From DASQYE01 sp036389315 (GTDB taxonomy: Bacteria; Acidobacteriota; Blastocatellia; Pyrinomonadales; Pyrinomonadaceae): 64,000 nucleotides of DNA. Position 1 is the first letter of the stretch; each line of letters begins with the position of its first letter. Positions 24,938-34,315 of this stretch are shown here, in pieces. Made by a program: the position numbers and the translations under genes. The notes under the pieces are model-generated. The model was not told where the DNA came from. It saw only the letters and a list, made by a program, of their open reading frames with translations, and ran no database searches. The stretch covers positions 1-64,000 of the forward strand of contig DASVQF010000022.1 in NCBI GenBank assembly GCA_036389315.1, written 5' to 3'.

Positions 24938-25588
24938 TTAGCCTGCCTGTGGGCTTGCCTGTGGGCTTACGGCATATCCCCAGAGCTTCGTGAGCCCGTC
25001 CAGGTCGCCGTTGAACTGATCCCGGTCACAGTTGCCGACGCCCGAGACGGAATGCGGCTCCGGGCCCACCTGCCCGTCCGTGTACTGCCACATAGTCCAG
25101 GTCGGCCAGTTCGGCGGAACATGCGGCGTCGAGCCGTACTCCGAGAGCCAGTACCAGCAATTAGCCAGCGTCGCGTTCGTCCCCGTCCCCAGCAGTTGAT
25201 GCATGTAGGAGCCCGAATAGAGACCCGGCCAGCGGCCGGTCTGGCCCTGCACATAAGTCACAAACTGCTCGGCTCCGGCCAGCGACATGCTGCTGCCCTG
25301 CGTATTCTGCTCGAAGTCTAGTACGAGCAGGTCTTGGGGGCCCGGATTGACGACCGAGAGGAAATGCTCTGCCTGCTTGGTCGCATCGTCGCCCGTGGCG
25401 AAATGATACGCGCCCCACCAGAGACCGGCGGCCAGCGCCTCGCTCTTGCGCGCCGCGTACTGCGAGTCAACGTAACTGGTTCCTTCCGTGGCCTTATGTA
25501 TCACGCCGACGATACCGTCGCTCTTGATCTCGCTGAAGCTAGTCACCGGGTTGAAATGAGAGAGGTCTATGACGACATTGATTGCCAT
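24938..25588 (-). CDS. Glycoside hydrolase family 25 lysozyme
   Basis: 216-residue muramidase of the GH25 barrel. Catalytic-site residues are visible: Asp8 in VIDLSHFN, the DxE pair Asp91/Glu93 in LLVLDFEQN, and the late aromatic WQYTDGQ. The HKATEGTSYVD and WGAYHFAT blocks are typical. There is no signal peptide, unusual for a self-standing wall hydrolase, so export may need another route or the enzyme may be phage-derived. It is isolated between intergenic gaps of about 240-260 nt in which I see nothing else. Confidence 0.87.
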   Translation of the reverse strand: MAINVVIDLSHFNPVTSFSEIKSDGIVGVIHKATEGTSYVDSQYAARKSEALAAGLWWGAYHFATGDDATKQAEHFLSVVNPGPQDLLVLDFEQNTQGSSMSLAGAEQFVTYVQGQTGRWPGLYSGSYMHQLLGTGTNATLANCWYWLSEYGSTPHVPPNWPTWTMWQYTDGQVGPEPHSVSGVGNCDRDQFNGDLDGLTKLWGYAVSPQASPQAG

Positions 25589-25850
25589 TTGTGGCAGCCT
25601 CCAAGCTGAGTTTTACCCTTTGGCCCATTAGTGACGACTACTTTTCGGTGAAGCGTGGCGAAGAATATCACCACACGGGCCCAAATGCCTACGGAAAATT
25701 TATCTCTTTTTCCAGAGAGCGTGCAGCGTACTTTCGGCCTCGAAACGTCATCAAAGCTACTCCCGCATAATTGCCGGGGCCGACCGAAACAGCCGTAGCG
25801 TAACCCCCCTTAAGCCCAGAACCAGCTTACTATCAACGGAAATTTTAGCG

Positions 25851-27206
25851 ATGGAAGAGAGAAAAATCCGCCGGGAATTTGTGCCCTTTCTGCTGATCGC
25901 GGCGGCGGTCGCCGTGGCATTGTTGATACTGCCGGGCCTGAAGCGGCGCGCGCGCCACGGCCTGAGCATTCTGATTCCCCTGAGCGCGACGGCCGAGGCC
26001 GCCGAGATCAACGCCTGGAAACAGGCCGTCATGAAGGTCAAAGAGGAGAGGGGCGAGCCGACGGGCAAGCAGGCCCAGGTCTCGGTTCCGCCTGAGCTTG
26101 CGCACTACAGCGACACGCGCCGCTTTCTGGCCATACAGGTGGCCGAATGGCGCGAGCACAGGTTCGAGACGCCGACGGATTTCATAGGGCTTTCGGGGCT
26201 GTTGAAGAAGGGCGAGCTTGTGACGCTGCGGCCCGTCACCGAAAACTACATCCTCCTGGGCGTCGGTGGAACCGCCGACACGGAGCCTTTCACCTCCTAT
26301 GACAAAGCTACAGGGCAGCGGCTCTCGCTCTACGGCGCGGCGGAGCTTGAGAGAGAGTACGCCCACATAGCGGACTCTTTATCCAGCCTGGAAGGCGAGG
26401 CGACGGCGCTCAAAGAGGAGCTTGGGCGGACGAATAAGCGGGAAAGGGCGCGGCGCTCGAAGCTCGCGGCGCAGCTCGCGCGTAAGGAGAAAGAGCTCAA
26501 GGCTCAAGAGGAGCGAAAAGAGCTGCTCGACCTGGCTTACGGCGAGCCCGAGCGGAGGCAGAAGCTTCTCGCCGATTACGAGGCGCTTGAGAGCTTCGCA
26601 AAGGATTTCTCGGGCCGCTCCTACGACCTCACGGATGCGTCCGCGCGGCGAGAGCTGAAGGTGCGGATGCTGAGCGCCCTACGGCCCGAGGCGCTCAAGG
26701 TCATGGAAGAGATTGCCGCTTCCTACAAGCAGAAGTTCGACCGCCCGCTGCCGATCACCTCGCTCGTGCGGCCCGAAGAGTACCAGCACATGCTCAGCAA
26801 GGTGAACCCTAACGCCACGCTGATTGCGACGCCTCCGCATTCCACCGGGCTCGCCTTCGACATCTATTACCGCTTCATGACGGCCGAGGAGCAGTCGCAC
26901 GTGATGGCCCACTTGGCCCAGTTAGAAGACGAAGGCCGCATCGAAGTCCTGCGCGAAAACCGCGATCACTATCACGTCTTTGCCTTCATCGACGGCAAAA
27001 GGCCCGAAGAATCGTTCGTCCAGGAATCGCTCGCCAGGACTGCCCCAGAGAAAACTGTCAAGAACGAGGACGAAAGCGAAAGGCCCGCCCGCAAAGAGGA
27101 GCGTAGAAAAGAGAAGCGTCAAAGCGAGAAAAAGGCGACGGCCAAGTCTACGGCAAAGAAGTCTCACACGGCGAAGGCCCATCCGGCTCGCGGCAAGCGG
27201 CGATAA
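25851..27206 (+). CDS. DUF5715 protein with peptidase M15-like zinc motif
   Basis: 451 residues with one N-terminal membrane anchor (FVPFLLIAAAVAVALLILPG). A coiled-coil of about 90 residues near 175-260 (LEGEATALKEELGRTNKRERARRSKLAAQLARKEKELKAQEERKELL) leads to a C-terminal domain with SLVRPEEYQHML, PPHSTGLAFDIYY and DHYHVFAF. The His, Asp and His of these motifs match the zinc ligands of D-Ala-D-Ala carboxypeptidase-type M15 enzymes. A peptidoglycan peptidase in the periplasm is therefore likely. The tail is very Lys/Arg/Ala-rich, perhaps for wall or nucleic acid binding. A strong terminator follows. Confidence 0.78.
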   Translation: MEERKIRREFVPFLLIAAAVAVALLILPGLKRRARHGLSILIPLSATAEAAEINAWKQAVMKVKEERGEPTGKQAQVSVPPELAHYSDTRRFLAIQVAEWREHRFETPTDFIGLSGLLKKGELVTLRPVTENYILLGVGGTADTEPFTSYDKATGQRLSLYGAAELEREYAHIADSLSSLEGEATALKEELGRTNKRERARRSKLAAQLARKEKELKAQEERKELLDLAYGEPERRQKLLADYEALESFAKDFSGRSYDLTDASARRELKVRMLSALRPEALKVMEEIAASYKQKFDRPLPITSLVRPEEYQHMLSKVNPNATLIATPPHSTGLAFDIYYRFMTAEEQSHVMAHLAQLEDEGRIEVLRENRDHYHVFAFIDGKRPEESFVQESLARTAPEKTVKNEDESERPARKEERRKEKRQSEKKATAKSTAKKSHTAKAHPARGKRR

Positions 27207-27231
27207 GCTTTACAGGCTTTGAAACGAAAGA

Positions 27232-27267
27232 GGCTCGGACTTCAAAAGTTGAAGTCCGAGCCCTTTT
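27232..27267. terminator. Bidirectional terminator between DUF5715 and M13 peptidase genes
   Basis: A 14-bp perfect stem (GGCTCGGACTTCAA at 27232-27245 with its complement at 27249-27262), a 3-nt loop and CTTTT after it. It serves the two convergent genes. Confidence 0.85.
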
Positions 27268-27296
27268 AGTATCAGACAGCGCAACGCCTCAGAGGG

Positions 27297-29342
27297 CTAC
27301 CAGATCAGGCAGCGGTCTGATGCGGGGCGCACCATCGCGTCGCCCGTCTTGCACTGGAAAGCTTCGGCGAAGGCAGGCATGTTCGAGAGCGGGCCGTTGA
27401 CGCGAAAGCGCGCGAGCGGGTGCGGGTTGCTTTGCGCCATCAATCGCTCGTACTCGGGCGTAGCCTTCTCGGCCCAGACCTGGGCCCATCCGAGAAAGAA
27501 ACGCTGCTCGGGCGTGAAGCCGCCGATCTTTTCGGGGCGCGGCTTGCCCTGCATGGACTTCTGGAAGGCGTCATAAGCCACGTAGAGGCCGCCCAGGTCG
27601 GCTATGGATTCGCCCGCCACCAGCTTGCCCTGCATGTTGAGCCCCTTCTCCACTTCGTACGCGCCGAACTGTTTGACGATGCACTCGGAGCGCTGCTCGA
27701 AGTTCTTCAGGTCGGCGGCCGTCCACCAGTTCTTGAGGTTGCCCTCGCGGTCGAACTTCGCGCCCTGGTCGTCGAAGCCGTGCGTGATCTCGTGGCCGAT
27801 GACTGCGCCGATGGCCCCGTAGTTGATCGCGTCGTCGGCTTGCGGGCTGAAGAAAGGCGCTTGCAGGATGCCTGCGGGAAAGACTATCTCGTTATAGAGC
27901 CAGTTATTGTAGGCGTTAACGGTCGGGGGCGTCATGCCCCATTCCGTGCGGTCTACTGGCTTGTTGATCTTGTTCAGGTCGCGCGCCTGCGCAAACTGGC
28001 CGGAGCGCAGCACGTTTTCCAGGTAGGAATCGCGCGTCACGTTGAGCGAAGAATAGTCTATCCACTTTTCAGGGTAGCCGATCTTCTGCTTGAAGGCGTC
28101 GAGCTTCGAGATGGCTTCGCGCCGCGTCTCATCGCTCATCCAGTCGAGCTTAGAGATGCGCTCGCGAAAGGCCGTGATGAGATTATTAATCATCGTCTGC
28201 ATACGCGCCTTAGACTCGGGCGTGAAAGCCTTGGCGACGTAGACGGGCCCGAGCGCCTCGCCCAGGTAGGCGTCCGTCGCGGCCACACAGCGACGCCAGC
28301 GCGGGTACTGTTCCTTGCGCCCTTCGAGAGTCCTGTAGAAGAAGTCGAAGTTCTCGTTATCGAACTTCGATGAGAGCGCCGAGGCCGTCGCCGTAATCAG
28401 TTGCCAGCGCAGGTAGGTCTTCCAGTCGGAGAGCGGAACTTCCGTCAACATCTTATCCACGGCCTGGAAGAACTCCGGATGCCCGACGTTGATCTCTTTG
28501 ATATTGGTCGCGCCGATGCCCTGGAAGTAGTCCGGCCAGGAGAAGTTGGGCGTCAGGCTCTTCAACTGCGCGAGGTTCATCATGTTGTACTGCTTGGTGA
28601 AGTCGCGCAGCTCTACGGGCGAGCGCGAATTCTGAGCGAGACGGGTCTCAATCGCCATCACGGTCTTAGCGTTGGCTGCGGCCCTGTCCGGGTCGTCGCC
28701 CAACAGTTGAAACATGCGCCCGACGTGCTGCACGAACTTCTCACGAAGCTCCTTGGATTTGTCGTCGTCCTTCGTGTAGTAGTCGCGGTTCGGAAGCGAC
28801 AATCCGCCCTGCCCGGCAAAGGCCCCGACCATAGAGCTGTTCTTCAGGTCGGGCAGCGAGCCGAAGCCGAACAGCGTCGGGATGGCCTGGCGGTGCAGGT
28901 GTGCGACCTCGGCCTGAAAGTCTCTCAGGTCTTTAATCTTCTCTATGCGGTCGAACTCGGGCTGCAAGGGCTTGACGCCCTGCGCCTCCCTTTTCGCCTC
29001 GTCCATGCAGCTTGCGTAAAAGTCGCCGATCTTCTGTTCGTTGCTGCCCCTGGCGGCCGTCTGCTTCTTGGCCGCATCTTCGAGAATCCCTCGCAGCGTG
29101 TTGCGGTTATTCTCGGCCAGGACGTTAAAGCTGCCCCAGGTGGAAAAGGCCGCGGGGATTTGCGTCGCCTTCAGCCAGTTGCCGTTGGCGAACTGATAAA
29201 AATCTGTGCAGGCCGCAGCCGACGTGTCCATGCGCGAGGTGTCGAACCCGCGCCCCGAGTCGGCCGTCTGCGCCACCGCGCCCAGACCGAGGACGAACCC
29301 CAGAAGAGCAGCTCCGCAGAGCCGTAAGTTTACAGAACGCAT
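27297..29342 (-). CDS. M13 (neprilysin-like) zinc metalloendopeptidase
   Basis: 681-residue exported peptidase. A signal peptide (LCGAALLGFVLGLGAVAQ) precedes the long helical N-domain (CTDFYQFANGNWLKATQIP). The catalytic domain has NAYNNWLYNEIVFPAGILQAPFF, the zinc motif HEITH at 517-521, and the third ligand Glu578 in GESIADLGGL. The protein ends in CLIW, the usual C-terminal CxxW of the family. Length and all key residues are normal. It is expected to degrade peptides in the periplasm or outside the cell. A 263-nt divergent gap separates it from the next gene. Confidence 0.95.
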   Translation of the reverse strand: MRSVNLRLCGAALLGFVLGLGAVAQTADSGRGFDTSRMDTSAAACTDFYQFANGNWLKATQIPAAFSTWGSFNVLAENNRNTLRGILEDAAKKQTAARGSNEQKIGDFYASCMDEAKREAQGVKPLQPEFDRIEKIKDLRDFQAEVAHLHRQAIPTLFGFGSLPDLKNSSMVGAFAGQGGLSLPNRDYYTKDDDKSKELREKFVQHVGRMFQLLGDDPDRAAANAKTVMAIETRLAQNSRSPVELRDFTKQYNMMNLAQLKSLTPNFSWPDYFQGIGATNIKEINVGHPEFFQAVDKMLTEVPLSDWKTYLRWQLITATASALSSKFDNENFDFFYRTLEGRKEQYPRWRRCVAATDAYLGEALGPVYVAKAFTPESKARMQTMINNLITAFRERISKLDWMSDETRREAISKLDAFKQKIGYPEKWIDYSSLNVTRDSYLENVLRSGQFAQARDLNKINKPVDRTEWGMTPPTVNAYNNWLYNEIVFPAGILQAPFFSPQADDAINYGAIGAVIGHEITHGFDDQGAKFDREGNLKNWWTAADLKNFEQRSECIVKQFGAYEVEKGLNMQGKLVAGESIADLGGLYVAYDAFQKSMQGKPRPEKIGGFTPEQRFFLGWAQVWAEKATPEYERLMAQSNPHPLARFRVNGPLSNMPAFAEAFQCKTGDAMVRPASDRCLIW

Positions 29343-29605
29343 ATAAGAGACTCCTTAAAAGTTTTATCTCATCTGTTCCAGCGGAATTCCAAATTGAGAA
29401 TTTGGATTGAGTGTTAATACGTTAACCGTGCCATTTGGTTTCTTGCAAGCCGACGGGGAGTCTTAAGCTGCCATCGAATGCGCGCCCCTTAGAAGGAGCA
29501 CGCGCTTCGGGCGTGGCCGCTAAGGGTGAGACCTGTTCCTTATTGACTTGCCGCTGAAGTTATTCTAAAAGTCATCATCTCTCAAATTACGAATCGGGGG
29601 GTTCA

Positions 29606-30460
29606 ATGAGCAAGAGACTTGTTTTTCTCGCCTGGCTTCTTTTGTCATTTGCTTCAACCATTGATGGGCAACAGGCTATCAGAAGCATTCCTGTCACAGA
29701 CACCTTGACCACGACAGCTCCAATCCAAACCGAAGAGGAAGAGTTCATCAAGCCTTCGCGTCCGTCTCTGGCTAATCCAGCGGAAATCCAGAAGGCGGGC
29801 GTGCTCCAACTCGAATTGGGCTATGATGCTAATCTGCGCTCTCAAGAGTTCCATTCGGAACAGACTGTACCCCTCGCCTTACGCTATGCCGCGAGCGACC
29901 GCCTTCTCCTGGAAGCCGATCTTGATATTGTCAAATCAGAAACAGAAGAGACAGGCGTGCGCGCGACGGGCATCGGCGACACCCGCCTCGGCTTACAAGT
30001 CGTATCGCTCAAGGATACAAAAGAGCACCCGGCGCTGGCCTTCGCTTACTATCTCAAGCTGCCATCGGCGAGTACGCGGAAAGGTCTCGGCACTGGCCGT
30101 GTTGACCACAAGTTCGTGGCTCTAATCAGCAAGAAGGTGGGCCAGATTGATATGGACTTGAACGGCGCGGTGCTGGTCGTAGGTCGGGAGCATGCAGACG
30201 GTTGGATCACTGGCGGTCAGGGTGCTCTCTCTTTTGCAGGCCAATTCGAGAATGGTTTTGGATTGCAGGGAGAGCTATCAGGGCAGACGAAAGATGATGT
30301 TCAGCCGAAAGGCTTATATGCGCTCGGCGCTGTGACCTACAAGGTCAACAGGCGGTTAGTATTTGATGCCGGGGCGCGCTTTGGGCTTAATCCGGATGCC
30401 CCCCGGGTCGGGTTCTTCACAGGGCTCACGGTCGGAGTTGCTGACTTACACAAAAAGTGA
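29606..30460 (+). CDS. Outer-membrane beta-barrel, MetA-pathway/phenol-type transporter-like
   Basis: 284 residues with a signal peptide (LVFLAWLLLSFASTIDGQ). The body consists of repeating amphipathic strands such as GVLQLELGYDANLRS, VPLALRYAASDRLLLEADLDIV, GIGDTRLGLQVVSLKD, ALAFAYYLKLPSAST and GLQGELSGQTKDD. This matches the outer-membrane barrels annotated as phenol-degradation MetA-pathway proteins, though no substrate can be read from the sequence. It is the last gene before the tRNA-derived att repeat. Its stop is followed within 30 nt by a hairpin. Confidence 0.7.
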   Translation: MSKRLVFLAWLLLSFASTIDGQQAIRSIPVTDTLTTTAPIQTEEEEFIKPSRPSLANPAEIQKAGVLQLELGYDANLRSQEFHSEQTVPLALRYAASDRLLLEADLDIVKSETEETGVRATGIGDTRLGLQVVSLKDTKEHPALAFAYYLKLPSASTRKGLGTGRVDHKFVALISKKVGQIDMDLNGAVLVVGREHADGWITGGQGALSFAGQFENGFGLQGELSGQTKDDVQPKGLYALGAVTYKVNRRLVFDAGARFGLNPDAPRVGFFTGLTVGVADLHKK

Positions 30461-30488
30461 GGCGACATCAAATCCGCGCCAAAAGAAG

Positions 30489-30514
30489 AACGGCAAGCTG
30501 GCGCGCTTGCCGTT
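30489..30514 (-). terminator. Terminator of the tRNA 3' fragment, left copy
   Basis: A 10-bp stem (AACGGCAAGC with its complement) has a 6-nt loop. On the minus strand it is followed by TTCTTCTTTT, so it reads as the terminator for the tRNA fragment next to it. A similar hairpin lies at the same place beside the right copy. Confidence 0.6.
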
Positions 30515-30534
30515 TCATCCAAAAAAGCCTGAAT

Positions 30535-30583
30535 TTGTTGGTGGAGCAGAGGGGGGTCGAACCCCTGACCTCCGCATTGCGAA
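30535..30583 (-). repeat. Left att-like direct repeat: 3' half of a tRNA
   Basis: A 49-bp sequence identical to 35516-35564. Read on the minus strand it starts at the anticodon loop TTCGCAA, continues through the anticodon stem TGCGG, variable AGGTC, T arm AGGGG-TTCGACC-CCCCT and acceptor CTGCTCC to ACCA. The anticodon would be CGC (Ala). No 5' half is present. Such fragments are the usual scars of tyrosine-recombinase integration into tRNA genes. Confidence 0.8.
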
Positions 30584-30662
30584 AGCCTCTAAATCCGCCC
30601 TTTAGATTAGGATTCTTTCGCATACACTAACATATATTCTACATTGCAGCCGTCAAAAGGAT

Positions 30663-30690
30663 ATGCCCCGTCGAAAGCGGGGCATTGCTT
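30663..30690 (+). terminator. Orphan rho-independent terminator
   Basis: ATGCCCCG and CGGGGCAT (8-bp stem, 7-nt loop) are followed by TGCTTTTG. No gene ends here; it may be a remnant of a lost gene. Apart from this and the att repeat, 30461-31109 shows nothing I can name. Confidence 0.45.
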
Positions 30691-31109
30691 TTGTATTCAT
30701 TACTACGGGTTCGCATATGTTTTAGTCAGAAATCGGCCAAATTGTGCAAAACGATCATTCAATTTTGTTAGATATATCTTTACCACTTACTAGCATATTG
30801 ACACCCACACTACCCGGTAAACTTGATTGATTCTGTTTCTTCTCTGATTTAGACAATCCCCAGTCATATAAATTCTTGACTTTACTGAGCGTCGAGCCTA
30901 GATTGTTCAGGCACTTGATTGGCTGAGAAGGTGCATTTCTCTCTACAGTCCTTGGCCTGGCTACTCAGTCTTGATTCTCATGAGACCTCATCGTGCTGTG
31001 ACAATTCATCATCGGGAATATGATCATCGCTCAGGGGTTGCTCTGCCTCCTCGGCGATAGAGCTGAAGGGTGAAGCAGTCTTCGACATGAGGTTGGAGGT
31101 TTACTCTCT

Positions 31110-32882
31110 ATGGCACGACCTCATTGCGTTTTAGCTATTCTCATCATCTCGATCCTCTCTTGCAGTGGATTCGCTCAACAACAAGCGCCGAAGGGATCTG
31201 GTGCAGCTCAAGAGCCTGTCGCCGCCTCTGCTTCAGAGGGCGACCTCGCTGTGCAGCAAAAGAAGCTTGCGGTTCTGCGTGTCGCAGGGTTTTCAGAAGA
31301 GCTACTGGCCCTGAACAATGTACAGATCAAGGCCCAAGCTCTGGCCCGGCTCGCTGACCTGCTCTGGAAGGAAGATGAGCCCTCTGCTCGTCGTCTCCTC
31401 TCGAAAGCGCTTGACCTGAGTGCGCCGCAAAGCAGTGCTACTTCTACTGAGCGTCAAGAGCTTGGCCGAGCGCGTCGCGCCGTTCTGAATATTATCGCCA
31501 GGCGTGACGTAGCCTGGGCCAAGCGGGTGATTGACGCAGACACCACAGACCGAGCAAATGAGGCTCGCGCCGACGAGCGTATGAGCGAGAATTTCAATGC
31601 CGCTTACGACCTGCTCCGCACTGCGCCCGAGAAGTCTATCGAGTTTACAGAGCGGAGCTTGCGTGACGGTCTTCCCGAGGGCATACACTCCTTGCTGTTA
31701 CTGTTGCGCCTCAAGGATGAGAAAGCGGCCAACACCCTTTTCCTCAAAGCCCTCGAACAGCTTTTAGCGCAGCCCACAGTGAGCGCCGACACGTTGTTGA
31801 TGCTCGGCACATACATTTTCACTTCGCCGGGGTTTGATCCGAGTGATTCGAGCATCCCGCCCGATATGACCAAGGTGGTGGGGGTCGGCAGGTTATTGGT
31901 CTATGACATCACGGCAGACCGTCCAAACATCCCGGCTGCGCTCGTCCGAGCCTATCTGGAAACTGCCGCTAAAATATTGACGCGGCCAATACCAGCCGAC
32001 AGCCGCCCAGCCTTCTATGCTGCCGCCCGTTTGCTGCTCCCTAAGACGCTGAAATTCACTCCCGACCTGACTCAGCCTATAGCCTCGGCCATGCAGGCGT
32101 TGGCCCAAGACGTTCCACAAGAGCTAACGGTTGACGCAAGCTATGCGAATTTCGAGGTGGCGGCTCCGAAGGAGCTATCCGAAATGATCAAAGAGATTGA
32201 GAAGGAGAAGAGCGAGCAGCGACGTAACGAAAGATATTTGATTCTAATAGCCGATTTATGGCGGCGCTCCGATTTTGCGGGCGCGCGTTCGCTCAATGCC
32301 AAAATTTCCGACCCGGAGGCGAGCGCTCGGTTGAAGACTCTCATAGATTTTCAGGAGGCAGCGGAGAAGCTTGGGAAGCGTAAGGGGCTGGACGAAGCGC
32401 AGGAGATGGCTAGGAAGCTGCCGAAGGGGATTGAGGATGCGTTGCTCTGGCTAGGGATCGCGCGGGCGCTGGCGCGCACAGGGGACTTGCAACGCTCAAC
32501 CGAGGCGATCAATGAAGCATTGGAGGCGGCTGCGCGCGTGTATGACGCTCGGCGTCCTTACCTCATGCTCAGCGCTGCCGGTCAACTGTCGCAGCTTGAT
32601 CCTGCACGTGCTCGAACCACTTTGGCCGAAGCCGTCAGACAAATTAACGCTCAGGCTCCGGCCGCGCTGGCCTCCATGAGCTGGGAGCAGCGTGTGGACA
32701 CCGGGCGCATGTGGCGCTCTTTCCCGCTCAAGGTCTCAGGTGTTGAAACAAGCTTCAGAGAAACGCTGCCGCCCTTGATAAAGCTTGATTCGGAAGGAAC
32801 TATCGAGGCTGTCAAGGCTCTGACGGATGAGAGACAAAGGGCCACGGCGCTATTGGCAGTCGCAGCGGGAATGCTCGGCTAA
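31110..32882 (+). CDS. Large secreted helical-repeat protein, unknown function
   Basis: 590 residues, family not recognised. A signal peptide (VLAILIISILSCSGFAQ) is followed by an almost all-helical protein with repeated A-x-x-L and R-x-L-L patterns (AQALARLADLLWKEDEPSARRLLSKALDL; ARALARTGDLQRSTEAINEALEAAARVYD; ARTTLAEAVRQINAQAP). This suggests tetratricopeptide-like alpha solenoids that bind other proteins. It is the first cargo gene of the tRNA-borne element and lies ~75 nt upstream of the TonB-domain gene on the same strand. Confidence 0.65.
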   Translation: MARPHCVLAILIISILSCSGFAQQQAPKGSGAAQEPVAASASEGDLAVQQKKLAVLRVAGFSEELLALNNVQIKAQALARLADLLWKEDEPSARRLLSKALDLSAPQSSATSTERQELGRARRAVLNIIARRDVAWAKRVIDADTTDRANEARADERMSENFNAAYDLLRTAPEKSIEFTERSLRDGLPEGIHSLLLLLRLKDEKAANTLFLKALEQLLAQPTVSADTLLMLGTYIFTSPGFDPSDSSIPPDMTKVVGVGRLLVYDITADRPNIPAALVRAYLETAAKILTRPIPADSRPAFYAAARLLLPKTLKFTPDLTQPIASAMQALAQDVPQELTVDASYANFEVAAPKELSEMIKEIEKEKSEQRRNERYLILIADLWRRSDFAGARSLNAKISDPEASARLKTLIDFQEAAEKLGKRKGLDEAQEMARKLPKGIEDALLWLGIARALARTGDLQRSTEAINEALEAAARVYDARRPYLMLSAAGQLSQLDPARARTTLAEAVRQINAQAPAALASMSWEQRVDTGRMWRSFPLKVSGVETSFRETLPPLIKLDSEGTIEAVKALTDERQRATALLAVAAGMLG

Positions 32883-32956
32883 GCACTCTCCTCTTTGCTG
32901 GCCGGGCCTACGCTTCCAATCACTTCAGCTTTAACGCCAACATTTTGAGGAAAACC

Positions 32957-33382
32957 ATGACGGGAAAGGCATCTGCTTACCTGCTTACCGGTCTGCTGTT
33001 GAGTTGCGTCTGTCTCAAGCCGTCGGCAGCCGCGAGTCTTCAGGAAGATTTTGCCATTGTTCCCGAGGCTGTCCTGCGAAACCTGGCGAAAACAAGCGTG
33101 ATGCCTCGCTACCCGGAAGCCTCTCGGAAGCGCGGCTCTCAAGGCAGAGTCGTCGCGCAGGTTGACGTTGATAAGGCAGGCCGTATTACCGAAGTGACAG
33201 TGTTAGAGTCGCCCGACGAGGAGATTAAGAGTACGGTCGTCGAAGCGATCAAACAGTGGCAATTCGGCTCTGCTTATGCCGGCGAACAGAGGAAACCCGT
33301 CCGCATTCGCGGCAAGCTGACATTCTATTTTGTGATTGAGGGCGGCGATGCCCGTGTCCGCAATCCGCGCAAGTTCAGTTGA
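32957..33382 (+). CDS. Small exported TonB C-terminal-domain protein
   Basis: 141 residues from the ATG preceded by GAGG. A signal peptide (AYLLTGLLLSCVCLKPSAAA) leads to one TonB C-terminal domain: MPRYPEASRKRGSQGRVVAQVDVDKAGRITEVTVLESPDEEIKSTVVEAIKQWQFGSA, ending in GKLTFYFVIEGG. The YPxxARKxGxxGxVxVxxxVDxxGxVxxxxVLxS pattern is characteristic. There is no Pro-rich linker or membrane anchor as in true TonB, so it is a free periplasmic or surface protein. It is a cargo gene of the element. Confidence 0.8.
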   Translation: MTGKASAYLLTGLLLSCVCLKPSAAASLQEDFAIVPEAVLRNLAKTSVMPRYPEASRKRGSQGRVVAQVDVDKAGRITEVTVLESPDEEIKSTVVEAIKQWQFGSAYAGEQRKPVRIRGKLTFYFVIEGGDARVRNPRKFS

Positions 33383-33412
33383 ACTGTGAAGGTCGAAGCT
33401 TGAGGTCGGTCT

Positions 33413-33940
33413 ATGAATGAGAAAGCTACAAAGAGTGCAATCCGAAAGTTTGAATGGGTCGTCAATATAGTGCTCGGCCTGGTAGCAGTTTTGTTCATCG
33501 GCGTCATAGCGCAGCGGTTCCTAGTGAGCAGTAAGCCGAAAGGTGTTCGACCTCCGGAAGTCGGAAAGAAGTTGAATCTACCGGGCGTTGACCTGGCCGG
33601 GAATAAACAAACGCTGCTGATGGCTCTCTCTACGGGCTGCCACTTCTACACGGAGAGCGCAGCCTTGTATCGCCGCCTCACTGCGGAGTTGGCCCATAAC
33701 GGCGAAACACAGGTAATTGTAGTGCTGCCTCAAACGGTCAAGGAGGGTCGCCAATACCTGGAAAGATTAGGCGTGCCGGTGGAGACTGTGCTATAGGTAA
33801 ATCTCGCGTCAGCCGGATTCGCTGCGACCCCTACGCTGGCCCTGGTCAAGGATGACAGCCCCATCACAGACATGTGGACTGGAACGCTCAAGGTCGCCGA
33901 TCAATTTACACTCTTCGACCGCTTGCATATCAAAAAATTA
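33413..33940 (+). pseudogene. Thioredoxin-fold membrane-anchored protein, interrupted by TAG
   Basis: An N-terminal membrane helix (FEWVVNIVLGLVAVLFIGVIAQ) is followed by a redoxin-like domain: GKKLNLPGVDLAGNKQTLLMALSTGCHFYTESAALYRRLTAEL. Only one Cys is present at the usual active site (TGCHFYTES). The frame stops at an in-frame TAG (33794-33796) after GVPVETVL. The same frame then resumes with VNLASAGFAATPTLALVKDDSPITDMWTGTLKVADQF, the expected cis-proline and last strand of the fold. A CAG-to-TAG change would explain it. The coding end is set where similarity seems to stop. Confidence 0.7.
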
Positions 33941-34028
33941 GGGCCTGTCAACAGACGCCAGTGGGCCAACAAGCATCGATGCCTTAACCCTCAAACACAC
34001 ACTCGACAAGAAAGCTCCCATCCTGATC

Positions 34029-34289
34029 GTGGATGTCGAAGACCGGGATTTTTATCGGTGGCGTCATATCTCCGGCGCAGTCAACATCCCTGTTGATGAG
34101 CTGGAAGCGCGGGCCGGTGATGAATTGTCTGCCACAGGCTCGATTGTGGTCTACTGCCGTGAGGAAGGGCTGAGCGCGCGGGCCGTTGACATCTTGATGG
34201 AGAACGGCTTCCAACGCGTCTCGATCCTCAAAGGAGGGCTGGCGGAGTGGGAAAAAGCTGAGCCTCAACCAGCCCGATTATCTAAGTAG
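34029..34289 (+). CDS. Rhodanese-like domain protein
   Basis: A single rhodanese domain: DVEDRDFYRWRHISGAVNIPVDELEARAG, then the active-site strand IVVYCREEGLSARAVDIL and VSILKGGLAEWEKA. The active-site Cys lies in VVYCREEG. The domain clearly begins before the first ATG: codons from about 33942 in the same frame (SIDALTLKHTLDKKAPILIVDVED) fit the family, but no standard start with a ribosome site is visible there. It may once have been joined to the preceding thioredoxin-like gene by a frame now lost. It could supply or accept sulfur in the periplasm or cytoplasm. Confidence 0.68.
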   Translation: MDVEDRDFYRWRHISGAVNIPVDELEARAGDELSATGSIVVYCREEGLSARAVDILMENGFQRVSILKGGLAEWEKAEPQPARLSK

Positions 34290-34315
34290 CATTTAACCCC
34301 CGAAAGGAGAGACAG

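Noticed and set aside
30535..30583. A complete tRNA gene at either att repeat
   Set aside because: The D arm, 5' acceptor strand and 5' anticodon strand are missing at both places.
30363..30605. Open frame ending GGAEGGRTPDLRIAKAS
   Set aside because: It translates the antisense strand of the tRNA 3' fragment, a familiar spurious product.
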